Source: Planctomycetota bacterium (GTDB lineage Bacteria > Planctomycetota > Planctomycetia > Planctomycetales > Planctomycetaceae). Taken from it: a DNA stretch of 64,000 nucleotides. The position numbers and the translations under genes were made by a program. The notes below the pieces were generated by a model, which was not told where the DNA came from, made no database searches, and saw only the letters and a list, made by a program, of their open reading frames with translations. The DNA is taken from NCBI GenBank assembly GCA_018242525.1, contig JAFEBS010000006.1, positions 1 through 64,000 on the forward strand. The letters are read 5' to 3'. Positions 17,442 through 26,451 of the stretch are shown one piece after another (the stretch's first letter is position 1; each line of letters opens with the position of its first letter).

Positions 17442-18245
17442 CTACGCCGGGGGTGCCGCCTTGCTCCGACGAAGCGCCATCCGATGTTGAAAATACTCCC
17501 AGACCGGGGGCAGCAGCGAAATCCCCACGATTGCGACCATCACCAGTTCAAAATTCTTTTCGACGAATTCCAGCTTCCCGAACCAGAATCCCAGCAGTGT
17601 GAAGATCAAGACCCAGGCGACGCCGCCGACGACGTTGTACACCAGGAACAAACGGAAGTTCATCGAACCCATGCCGGCGATGAACGGGGCGAACGTCCGG
17701 ATGATCGGGACAAACCGCGCCAGAATGATCGTCTTGCCCCCGTACTTCTCGAAGAACTTGTGAGTTCGATCCAGGTGCGCCCGCTTTAAGAACGGGATTT
17801 TCCCGTTGAACGCATGCTCGCCAAACCAGTGGCCCATCCAGTAGTTCACCGTGTCGCCGATGATCGCGGCCAGGATCAGCAGCGGGATCAGCCATTCAAT
17901 TCGCAACGACCGATCCGCCGCAAACGCCCCGGCGGCGAACAGCAGGGAATCGCCCGGCAGAAACGGAGTCACCACCAGTCCAGTCTCGCAGAAGATCACT
18001 CCGAACAGGATCAAATGGGCCCAGACGCCGTATTGGTTGACGATCTTTTTCAGTTCGTCGTCCAGGTGCAGCAGCAGGTCGAACCCCCACCGCAACAATT
18101 CCCACAGGCTGAAACTGTCCTGAGCCGCGCCTGCCTGCTGGGCGAGGAAGAAGAATGGAGATCCCGAGCTTTGAACCAGCGGCAGGAACTCGCCATTCGC
18201 GACAACCATCATCAGCCGTTCGAGCAGACTCCACACGTCGTTCAC
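17442..18245 (-). CDS. DedA-family membrane protein (VTT domain)
   Basis: 267 residues. The DedA/SNARE-associated core (about 75-245) has the signature ETGLVVTPFLPGDSLLFAAG, then GDTVNYWMGHWFGE and the FAR-FVPIIRTFAPFIAGMG re-entrant motif, with four or five membrane spans. DedA proteins are thought to flip polyprenyl or phospholipids and are needed for envelope integrity. The N-terminal 70 residues are longer than in E. coli DedA and partly hydrophobic. It lies 58 bases downstream of the Nramp-like gene on the same strand and may be co-transcribed with it. Confidence 0.88.
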   Translation of the reverse strand: MNDVWSLLERLMMVVANGEFLPLVQSSGSPFFFLAQQAGAAQDSFSLWELLRWGFDLLLHLDDELKKIVNQYGVWAHLILFGVIFCETGLVVTPFLPGDSLLFAAGAFAADRSLRIEWLIPLLILAAIIGDTVNYWMGHWFGEHAFNGKIPFLKRAHLDRTHKFFEKYGGKTIILARFVPIIRTFAPFIAGMGSMNFRLFLVYNVVGGVAWVLIFTLLGFWFGKLEFVEKNFELVMVAIVGISLLPPVWEYFQHRMALRRSKAAPPA

Positions 18246-18303
18246 AGGTCATCCTTGATCGGGAGTCGTGAATCCCGTCCCACGGGCTTCGTGAGGGTTC
18301 GAT

Positions 18304-20043
18304 TCAATTCGGTTTCACTTCCGCCGCAGCGGACGCATTCAGTTTCTGGATTTCGCTGATCAGCTTGGGAACTTCGACGACTGTGGAAATGACCGCAGCG
18401 GCCGTGAAGAACAGCCCTCCCATGACCAGCATCAGCCGGCGACGAATCGTCGGCCGCAGTTCCGGGGGCAACAGCACCGAATTGATCACCGCCACGTGCA
18501 GGCTACTAAATCCGAGCGCGTAGTTGTAGATCATTCCCGAGAAGATCAGCAGCACGTCCCCCTTGACGAACCACAGCATGAACAAACCCAGCGCCGCGTA
18601 GATGCACAACACCGTGAAATACAGCTTCCCAATGTGCTTGGTATCCCACTTTCTTAAAAACGGTAACGCCGTCCAGCAGACATCCACCCAGCGCCGCAGC
18701 ACACCATCGGCCGTCGAGGCCATGCTCGTTGCCAGGACCAGAAACCCGCAGAACAGCGTCATGCACCAGAAAGTCTTGTTCAGCAACGGGCGACGCACGG
18801 TCGCCGGCGCGCCGTCGGTCCCCTCGATGATCTCAGCCTTGCCTCCGACCGCTTGACCAACCCCGTCCGCCGTCATCGCCGCGGCCGTGTACTTGTCCTT
18901 CAATTCGGTGCCACGCGGCAGGAACTGGACCGACAACATGCTGGGGAGCGCCAGGCCCAGGAAACAGGCCGGCATCCACAGCCAGAACTGCTCCCGCTCC
19001 ACATGTTTGACCCATCTGGTCCAGCGCTGCAGGGATTCCTTCGTGACCTTGAACACCATCCCCACGTGGGACAGTTCAATCGCGTGACCGCCCACGATGC
19101 TGGGAATGGCACCGACATGGCGCCCCATCCCCCAACCCTGTTCCCGCGTGAAATTGCTGATCGGAGTATTCGTCAGCCCGCCATTCCCTGAAATGGCGAT
19201 CATCGAGACCAGGATCCCGATCATCGACAGATCCAGTCGAGGGAACAGTCGCCCCTGGCTCCAACTGCTGGCGATGTTTTCCACCTTGGCAATGTGCTTT
19301 TTTTCCCCTTCATCCTGTTTGCCGTTGCCATTCGTGTCTTCATCGGCAATCACCGGCACGTTGCCAAACTTGACGAATCCAGAGGCGATTTCCGTCCAGG
19401 TGTCGGTCTTGGAGTAGAAGACCGCCAGAAAAACCAGGAAGCCCATTACCACGACCAGCTTGAAGGTCATGATCGCTTTCAGCGAGTTATAGATTTTGCC
19501 GCCGATCGTCAGCGGCAGCAGCAGAATGATAAACAGGAAGCACGAGAGCCATTGCAACAGCGATGCATCGGCCGATGAATTCGGCAGTCGCCCCAGATAC
19601 AGTGCGGCGGCGGGAATGGCCGCATTGGACGCGAGGTAGGGCAGTAGCGAACCGAAGTCGAGGACCAGATAGATCGCCAGCCAGAACATCGGACCGGGCA
19701 AAGTGCGAAACTTGCCCGTAAAGATCGGCTCACCCGTATACAGCGTGTACCGGCTGATTTCAATGTTATAGACAACCTGACCCAGGATACTCAGCGTCGA
19801 CAACCACAGCAGAGCCCCGCCGTACTTGGCCGTGACCAGCGGCCCGGTCAACCATTCGCCCCCACCGATGGCGGCTGCGGCCATCACCATGCTGGGGCCG
19901 ATAAATGCCGTCCAATTCCGCCACTGAAACACCGGAGCATCGGGCAATTCGCCCCCGTCCCAACGAGGCATTTCCTGTGAACCGGGATGCGGCGGAATGA
20001 ATTCTTCCGCTGTGGCGACGGAAGTGGCGGACGAGTCGGTCAT
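18304..20043 (-). CDS. Nramp-like transporter with inserted EF-hand loop
   Basis: 579 residues from the ATG at 20043; an in-frame ATG at 20154 would add a soluble 37-residue tail. About eleven membrane segments follow the Nramp (SLC11) arrangement. The first span reads IGPSMVMAAAAIGGGEWLTG, where classical Nramps have the metal-binding DPGN, so that motif is missing and the substrate may not be Mn/Fe. An extra loop (about 213-255) contains D236-T-N-G-N-G-K-Q-D-E-G-E247, a textbook 12-residue EF-hand calcium loop, surrounded by charged residues. A second large loop (about 400-450) is also extended. Planctomycetes have a divergent clade of this kind. Calcium control of transport is my inference. 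Confidence 0.75.
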   Translation of the reverse strand: MTDSSATSVATAEEFIPPHPGSQEMPRWDGGELPDAPVFQWRNWTAFIGPSMVMAAAAIGGGEWLTGPLVTAKYGGALLWLSTLSILGQVVYNIEISRYTLYTGEPIFTGKFRTLPGPMFWLAIYLVLDFGSLLPYLASNAAIPAAALYLGRLPNSSADASLLQWLSCFLFIILLLPLTIGGKIYNSLKAIMTFKLVVVMGFLVFLAVFYSKTDTWTEIASGFVKFGNVPVIADEDTNGNGKQDEGEKKHIAKVENIASSWSQGRLFPRLDLSMIGILVSMIAISGNGGLTNTPISNFTREQGWGMGRHVGAIPSIVGGHAIELSHVGMVFKVTKESLQRWTRWVKHVEREQFWLWMPACFLGLALPSMLSVQFLPRGTELKDKYTAAAMTADGVGQAVGGKAEIIEGTDGAPATVRRPLLNKTFWCMTLFCGFLVLATSMASTADGVLRRWVDVCWTALPFLRKWDTKHIGKLYFTVLCIYAALGLFMLWFVKGDVLLIFSGMIYNYALGFSSLHVAVINSVLLPPELRPTIRRRLMLVMGGLFFTAAAVISTVVEVPKLISEIQKLNASAAAEVKPN

Positions 20044-20221
20044 GCGGTTACTCGTTCGGTGTAAATCAGCGTGGAAAAGGGAGACTCCGCCCGAGAATCC
20101 GGTCGGAACGAACTGACGATGGTAGTCGCTGACGGGACCGGATGCGAGCATCAAGCTTTGTGAATTCGTCCCTTCGGGCAGGTTTTTTGAAGGGAGCGCG
20201 AACGATCGCTTTCCACGTTGG

Positions 20222-20827
20222 CTAATTCAAAGCCGCATCGACCGCCGCATCTACATTGGGCATTGGTTTCGGGCCATCCACGTTGAATTGAACCAGCCCC
20301 TTGCGGTCGATCAGGAACACGCCCGTCCGGACTTTGCCCGAGACTGGATCGATCCGCCCCCACAACCGGTGAATCCGCATGGTTCCTTCCGGTGAGATCG
20401 GATCGATGTCCGAAAGCAGCGGAAACGGGAATTGACCAACTCGCTCCATCGCGGTTCTGTGCCGATAGGGAGTACACGGACTGACGGCCACGACCTTGAC
20501 GCCATGCGCCTGCAGTTCGGGAAAACGTTCGCGCAACCGCATCAGATTCGGATCCTTGTCCGCACCGGCTGTCTTGGGATCCTTGTCGATGCCCGCATCG
20601 CCATCGAAGAACAGCACGATGATCTTGTGACGTCCCAGGAAGGCACCCAGTCGAATGAGATGCTTGTCAGAATCCAGTGCTTCGAATCCGGGCGCCGGCC
20701 GCATCAGGACGGCCGCCGCCACCTGATCGGCATAGTCCTGCGGTTTGTTCGTCGTCACTCTCCAGTAGCAGATGCCGATGAGGAGCAGTCCACCGACGAT
20801 GGGAAACAACATGCGGCGGTCTTGCAT
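20222..20827 (-). CDS. Membrane-anchored peroxiredoxin/thioredoxin-like protein lacking the peroxidatic Cys
   Basis: 201 residues from the ATG at 20827 (a nearby alternative is 20812). Residues 6-22 (MLFPIVGGLLLIGICYW) are a signal anchor, so the domain faces the periplasm. The fold is AhpC/TSA-like: APGFEALDSDKHLIRLGAFL, then IIVLFFDGDAG where a peroxiredoxin would have the T-x-x-C motif, and GVFLIDRKGLVQF at the end. The expected catalytic Cys is replaced, and the only other candidate is the SPCTPYRH segment. It is therefore probably a non-peroxidase or binding member. Monocistronic, four bases past leuA's end region on the minus strand, so not upstream of it. Confidence 0.65.
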   Translation of the reverse strand: MQDRRMLFPIVGGLLLIGICYWRVTTNKPQDYADQVAAAVLMRPAPGFEALDSDKHLIRLGAFLGRHKIIVLFFDGDAGIDKDPKTAGADKDPNLMRLRERFPELQAHGVKVVAVSPCTPYRHRTAMERVGQFPFPLLSDIDPISPEGTMRIHRLWGRIDPVSGKVRTGVFLIDRKGLVQFNVDGPKPMPNVDAAVDAALN

Positions 20828-20942
20828 GCCAGTCTCAATTGAGCGAGGGTCGTTCAAGTACGAATGTGCCGAACTCGGGGGGCTGACGCTTCGGGTGACA
20901 TGGCGAATGCCAGCCCATTGGACTGACATTTCCCGCATGGGA

Positions 20943-22478
<1,536 letters not shown>

Positions 22479-22567
22479 TGGAATTCCTGTGGCGAGTCCC
22501 GCGGAACTCGTTCCCTGTTTTGAACGTAGAGCCGGGCGAGGAACGGGGTATTCCCGGATTCTCGCCC

Positions 22568-22606
22568 CCAAAAACAAACACCCCGAGGTCGCGAGACCTC
22601 GGGGTG
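22568..22606 (-). terminator. Leader terminator of leuA (attenuator)
   Basis: Perfect 12-bp stem (CACCCCGAGGTC with GACCTCGGGGTG, 22579-22606) with a four-base loop, followed on the minus strand by TTTGTTTTT. It lies 46 bases after the stop of the leucine-rich leader peptide and 90 bases before the leuA start. Its 5' arm (GTTCACCCCG) can instead pair with the upstream CGGGGAAC (about 22630-22640), an antiterminator candidate. Confidence 0.8.
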
Positions 22607-22651
22607 AACTGGTGCATTCGATGCGTTTGGACGTTCCCCGGACCTCGCTGT

Positions 22652-22699
22652 TCAGCAGGTTAGCAGCAGACCAGCCAGTCGCGGCACGGAACGGTTCAT
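22652..22699 (-). CDS. leuL: leu leader peptide
   Basis: 15-residue peptide MNRSVPRLAGLLLTC with four leucines (codons CTG, CTG, CTG, CTA), three of them consecutive. AAAGAG lies about nine bases before the ATG. The leader has the same design as the enterobacterial leu leader, in which a run of Leu codons follows a basic start. Stalling at these codons when Leu-tRNA is scarce would favour the antiterminator and allow leuA transcription. Its position, 46 bases before a perfect terminator and upstream of leuA, makes chance unlikely, although the peptide itself is unverified. Confidence 0.7.
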   Translation of the reverse strand: MNRSVPRLAGLLLTC

Positions 22700-23000
22700 G
22701 CAATCACTCTTTCGCAAATGGTGAATCGACATTGAACACGGATGATATCGGTCTTGAGCGGAAGGGTCAACATTCGCATGGACCGGCGATGACCGGTGGA
22801 CACCGCGGGCGGGGGGCAGGTTCGGGGCTGGCAATTCAGTTTTGTCTGCGGTCCTTGACACCCCCCGGGTGCTGGCTAGAATTCGGCCGGTCGAGTTTGA
22901 CCGAGACCTTAGCGCCGCAGATACTTCCAGCGTCTCAACGCACTTCGGTCTCTTCCACGAAAAACACATCGGGACTCACTGAACCGATTGGCACAGTGTC

Positions 23001-23522
23001 ATGAAAAAGTGCGGTCGCTGCTCCAAATCCGCCGTGTTGCACATCACCGAACTTCGACACGGTGAAGTTCAGGCGCTCCACCTGTGCGAATCCTGTGCGA
23101 AGGAGTATCTGAGCAAATCCTCCAATGCCAATCCGGAGGAAATCCCCCCAGGTGTCGAGTCCTCAGCAGAGATCTCCGAGGAACTCGACGAACTCGATCA
23201 ACGTGTCTGTCCCAGTTGCGGGATCACGTTCAAGGAATTCCGGGCCCAGGGTCGACTGGGGTGCCCTCACGATTATATTGCGTTTGAAGACGAGTTGTTG
23301 CCGCTGCTGGAGAACATCCACGGCGAAACCAAACATTGCGGAAAAATCCCCAAGCGGGCCCCCGAATCCAGCCAGCAGCAGTTCCGGCTGATCAAGTTGC
23401 GGAGTGAGCTGAGGACGGCCGTCGACGAAGAACGGTATGAAGATGCCGCCCGGATCCGGGATGAAATCAAACAGGTGGAAACCAGGCCCCCGGGCGCGGA
23501 CTCCCCTGGCGAAACAAGTTGA
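23001..23522 (+). CDS. mcsA: McsA, activator of protein arginine kinase
   Basis: 173 residues. The N-terminus has zinc-binding pairs (C4-x2-C7 and C28-x2-C31), a second CxxC (VCPSCGIT) and GCPHDY further on, as in McsA. The C-terminus (about 130-165) is a UvrB/UvrC motif (LIKLRSELRTAVDEERYEDA, then AARIRDEI). McsA stimulates the McsB kinase that marks proteins for ClpCP. It is 93 bases upstream of mcsB on the same strand, and divergent from the leu leader. The ctsR and clpC genes found alongside in Firmicutes are absent here. Confidence 0.88.
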   Translation: MKKCGRCSKSAVLHITELRHGEVQALHLCESCAKEYLSKSSNANPEEIPPGVESSAEISEELDELDQRVCPSCGITFKEFRAQGRLGCPHDYIAFEDELLPLLENIHGETKHCGKIPKRAPESSQQQFRLIKLRSELRTAVDEERYEDAARIRDEIKQVETRPPGADSPGETS

Positions 23523-23615
23523 AATCAAGACTCCCCCCCCGGGAGCCCAACCAGCGGGACGGTCTGAAAACCGCCCTCCCCAAGCAGCTTTTGGGATAAC
23601 AACGGGAACATCGGC

Positions 23616-24683
23616 GTGGACATTGAGTCCCTGACACATACCAGCGGCGAATGGTTGCGGGCCACGGGGCCGGAATCCGACATTGTCATGTCCAGCCGCA
23701 TTCGACTCGCTCGAAACCTGGCTCAGTTCCCCTTCCCCAACCGGGCAGACGACAGCGTCCGCGCCGAGGTCGAAGAGATCCTGCATGCCCAGATCGAACG
23801 CCTGAACACCGGGCGTCGATTGAGCTACATTCCCGTCAGTAATCTGGAACAGCTCGATCGCCAGATGCTCGTTGAACGTCAATTGATCAGCCGTGAACAC
23901 TCGGAAAACCGCGGCCGACGCGGCGTGGGAATCAGCGAGGAAGAAAACGTCAGCCTGATGGTCAATGAAGAAGACCACCTGCGGATGCAGGTCCTGCACA
24001 GCGGGTTCGCACTGGACGAATGCTGGGCGGAAATCGACCGCATCGACGACGCAATCGAATCGGAACTGACCTACGCCTTCAGCGAGCGGCTGGGCTATCT
24101 GACTGCGTGCCCCACAAACTGCGGCACAGGAATCCGCGTCAGCGTGCTGCTGCACCTGCCGGCGCTGGTCATCACCAAGGAGATTCAAAAGGTCTTCCAG
24201 GCGCTACAGAAGATCGGCTTGGCCGTGCGCGGGCTGTATGGCGAAGGAAGCCAGGCGATGGGAGATTTCTACCAGATTTCCAACCAGGTCACGCTGGGCA
24301 AGAGCGAACAGCAATTGATCAAGACGATCCAGGACGTGGTCCCCAATATCCTCTCGTATGAGAGGCGCGTGCGAACGGCGCTGGTCAAGGAAAACCGACG
24401 GGGGCTGCATGATCAGGTTTCCCGAGCCTACGGCATCCTGCGGAATGCGCAGACCATCAGTTCCGAAGAGACAATGCATCTGCTGTCGAGCGTGCGGATG
24501 GGGATCAACCTGGGCCTGATCGACGATCTGGAAATCCCCACGGTTAATGAACTGTTCATTCACACTCAGCCTGCCCACCTGCAGAAAATCCGGCATGAGA
24601 AGCTGGAGTCGGCCGAACGAAATGTCGCCCGCGCCGCCTATATCCGCCAACGACTGGCCGCCCGCCCTCCTGAGCAGAACTGA
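23616..24683 (+). CDS. mcsB: Protein arginine kinase McsB
   Basis: 355 residues from a GTG at 23616. It is an ATP:guanido phosphotransferase: the SSRIRLARNLAQFPFP segment near residue 27 binds nucleotide, ENVSLMVNEEDHLRMQVL precedes the active-site region, and LTACPTNCGTGIRVSVLLHLP carries the conserved reactive Cys. The arginine-rich phosphagen loop follows. McsB phosphorylates arginines on damaged proteins and so directs them to Clp proteolysis. It works with McsA, encoded just upstream, in the cytoplasm. Confidence 0.9.
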   Translation: MDIESLTHTSGEWLRATGPESDIVMSSRIRLARNLAQFPFPNRADDSVRAEVEEILHAQIERLNTGRRLSYIPVSNLEQLDRQMLVERQLISREHSENRGRRGVGISEEENVSLMVNEEDHLRMQVLHSGFALDECWAEIDRIDDAIESELTYAFSERLGYLTACPTNCGTGIRVSVLLHLPALVITKEIQKVFQALQKIGLAVRGLYGEGSQAMGDFYQISNQVTLGKSEQQLIKTIQDVVPNILSYERRVRTALVKENRRGLHDQVSRAYGILRNAQTISSEETMHLLSSVRMGINLGLIDDLEIPTVNELFIHTQPAHLQKIRHEKLESAERNVARAAYIRQRLAARPPEQN

Positions 24684-24790
24684 CGAGACAAACGATTCGC
24701 CATGGATTTCTCGTTCCGAAGCTCCCGCTTGGGAACGATGAACATTAGTAGCGCCCCACGGATGATCGAGTTGGACACCCATCGACGAAT

Positions 24791-24815
24791 CCCTCGCTCG
24801 CGCGTCGGGCTAGTG
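24791..24815. repeat. Short GC-rich repeat shared with 30261
   Basis: CCCTCGCTCGCGCGTCGGGC followed by TAGTG. The reverse complement of this phrase occurs, slightly expanded, at 30261-30293, and a fragment begins the spacer at 16788. It lies 23 bases downstream of the sialidase-like gene's stop. Confidence 0.6.
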
Positions 24816-24837
24816 TTCCAGGTTCATGCTTCGCGAT

Positions 24838-26013
24838 TCACACCAACCGCCACCGCGCCTGTCGAAGCTGTGCGTTCGGTGAATCTTTGAGCCGTTCGTA
24901 CCAGACTGTCACCAGCGTTCCGTCGCCGCATTCGACGGTGGACGGATACCCCATGTCGCCGGAAGCAGCGTCCGAGTTGAGGATGATGGGGGAACTCCAG
25001 GTTCGACCCCCGTCGTCACTCAATCGAACCTGGTTTCCCAGTGGTGGCCGACGATGCCCGTAACTCATCAACAAGCGTCCGTCTTTCAGTCGTAACAGAT
25101 GTGACGGAAATCCCCAGACTCCGATCGAATGCGGGACTGACCAGGTCTTGCCGCCATCGCTCGATTCCGTCTGCAAGGTTTCCTGAGCATTCGTTTTGTT
25201 GTGATTGCGAATGTGAGCGATCAGCCGCCCATCGGTTGCTTCGACGGCATGCAACTCGTGGTACTGTCGATGGTCGTCACCATCGCGCGTGGGAATTGTT
25301 GCCAGCCATTGCCAGGTCTGACCATCGTCCGTCGACTGGCACGCGCCCACCCGCCGTTCCGTCGTCCACAGTTCAACGCCGCAATAAAGCTGACGTCCGT
25401 CGGCCAGTTGGATCGGACCGTGCGGGCTGTTCACGGGAACCGGATACCGTACGGACCAGGTGACTCCGCCGTCCGTGGAGCGGATCATCCAGGTGCCGAC
25501 TTCTGCCTGACGCTGTTCGGCCGAAACTCGCAGATGAGCCGCATGCCATTCGCGCAGCTTCAGGTCCTCCCACGCTCCCGGTTGGCCCGGGGGAATCTGC
25601 TCAGCCTTCTCCAGAAGTGCCTGATAAGCCAGCGAGGTAAATGTCGTGACCAGCAACGTCCCCTTGTCGGTTTCCAGGACACCGGCATCGCGTTCGTCGA
25701 TCGGACCGTCCAGCAGGACCCGCGGCCAGCGCCAGTTCAACCCATTGTCCTGGGACCGCATCATTTCCAACCGACCGAACGGGCAGACGTGAGCCTCCCG
25801 GCCGCCCGACCAGACCACCAGCAATTCGCCATTCCTTCGTCGCGTCAGAGTCGGCCAGCCATGATAGAGTGGTGGCTTCCAACTGATCACTCGCACTTCA
25901 TCGATGACAGCCTTGGGCTCGTCGGCAGCGAGTCCCGATCGCTGCAGCGACAGCCCGATCCCCGCGAACGCGGCGGCTTGAAGAACCTTGCGGCGATTCA
26001 TGGTTTCGTTCAT
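24838..26013 (-). CDS. Exported sialidase-like (BNR/Asp-box) glycosidase
   Basis: 391 residues with a Tat signal (NRRKVLQAAAFAGIG, cleavage near residue 30). The six-bladed propeller is marked by five Asp boxes of the SxDxGxTW type: RSQDNGLNW, RSTDGGVTW, QSTDDGQTW, SSDGGKTW and LSDDGGRTW. A single N-terminal Arg and an Arg near the end (SYGHRRPP) could form part of the sialidase triad, but I did not verify it. It is either an exo-sialidase or one of the many related planctomycete glycan hydrolases. The start overlaps the stop of a 48-residue basic protein gene (ATGA), implying translational coupling. Confidence 0.85.
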   Translation of the reverse strand: MNETMNRRKVLQAAAFAGIGLSLQRSGLAADEPKAVIDEVRVISWKPPLYHGWPTLTRRRNGELLVVWSGGREAHVCPFGRLEMMRSQDNGLNWRWPRVLLDGPIDERDAGVLETDKGTLLVTTFTSLAYQALLEKAEQIPPGQPGAWEDLKLREWHAAHLRVSAEQRQAEVGTWMIRSTDGGVTWSVRYPVPVNSPHGPIQLADGRQLYCGVELWTTERRVGACQSTDDGQTWQWLATIPTRDGDDHRQYHELHAVEATDGRLIAHIRNHNKTNAQETLQTESSDGGKTWSVPHSIGVWGFPSHLLRLKDGRLLMSYGHRRPPLGNQVRLSDDGGRTWSSPIILNSDAASGDMGYPSTVECGDGTLVTVWYERLKDSPNAQLRQARWRLV

Positions 26014-26156
26014 GGTTGTTTCTTTCCACCGGGTTTCGGTTGGTGACCCCTGGTCTTCTGCAGGCCCTTGGTGATGGAGTTTTTCTGCATTTGCTTGCGA
26101 AGCTGCGGAAACTTCGAGGCCGGTTTGCGAGCACCGCCACTGTTCGATCGACTCAT
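26010..26156 (-). CDS. 48-residue lysine-rich protein upstream of the sialidase
   Basis: Predicted peptide beginning MSRSNSGGARKPASKFPQLR and ending in KKQP. It is strongly basic (13 Lys/Arg in 48), with no hydrophobic segment, so it may bind nucleic acid. GGAG lies eight bases before the ATG at 26156. Its TGA overlaps the ATG of the sialidase-like gene (ATGA at 26010-26013), the arrangement of a translationally coupled pair. No family is recognised, and it is short enough to be overlooked by automatic gene finding. Confidence 0.55.
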   Translation of the reverse strand: MSRSNSGGARKPASKFPQLRKQMQKNSITKGLQKTRGHQPKPGGKKQP

Positions 26157-26218
26157 GAGAATGCTCCAGAACACTGTGAGGACGCGATCAAAGTCCTTTT
26201 CACATCCTCGAACGCCCC

Positions 26219-26360
26219 AAGGCCATCGCCGTTTTCAAATTGGGAATCGTTTGCCACGGTTACGGGGTCCTGGACATGGCCGTGCCGATTGAGCACTCGC
26301 ACGGCCTTCCCGAAGACGGCAAGACCGTGGCACCCCCATTTAAAAACTGCGATGGCCCTG
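26219..26360. repeat. Long palindromic repeat (family with 58515)
   Basis: About 142 bases. Left end AAGGCCATCGCCGTTTTCAA, centre GAGCACTCGCACGGCC, right end GCGATGGCCCTG. Left and right halves are near reverse complements. The fuller copy lies at 58515-58657, and fragments at 33020-33045 and 39693-39743. It codes for nothing evident and could fold into a long RNA hairpin. Confidence 0.8.
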
Positions 26361-26451
26361 CGAGTTCGATTCCCCGTGTGCCCCAAACATCGTAAAGTGA
26401 ATCGGCCTTTTGATCCACCCGCTGACTCCACGGCATTGGGACGGAGACGTG

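Noticed and set aside
22568..22606. Terminator of an upstream gene rather than an attenuator
   Set aside because: No coding gene on the minus strand ends just before it. Only the 15-codon leader does, and the neighbour (mcsA) is divergent.
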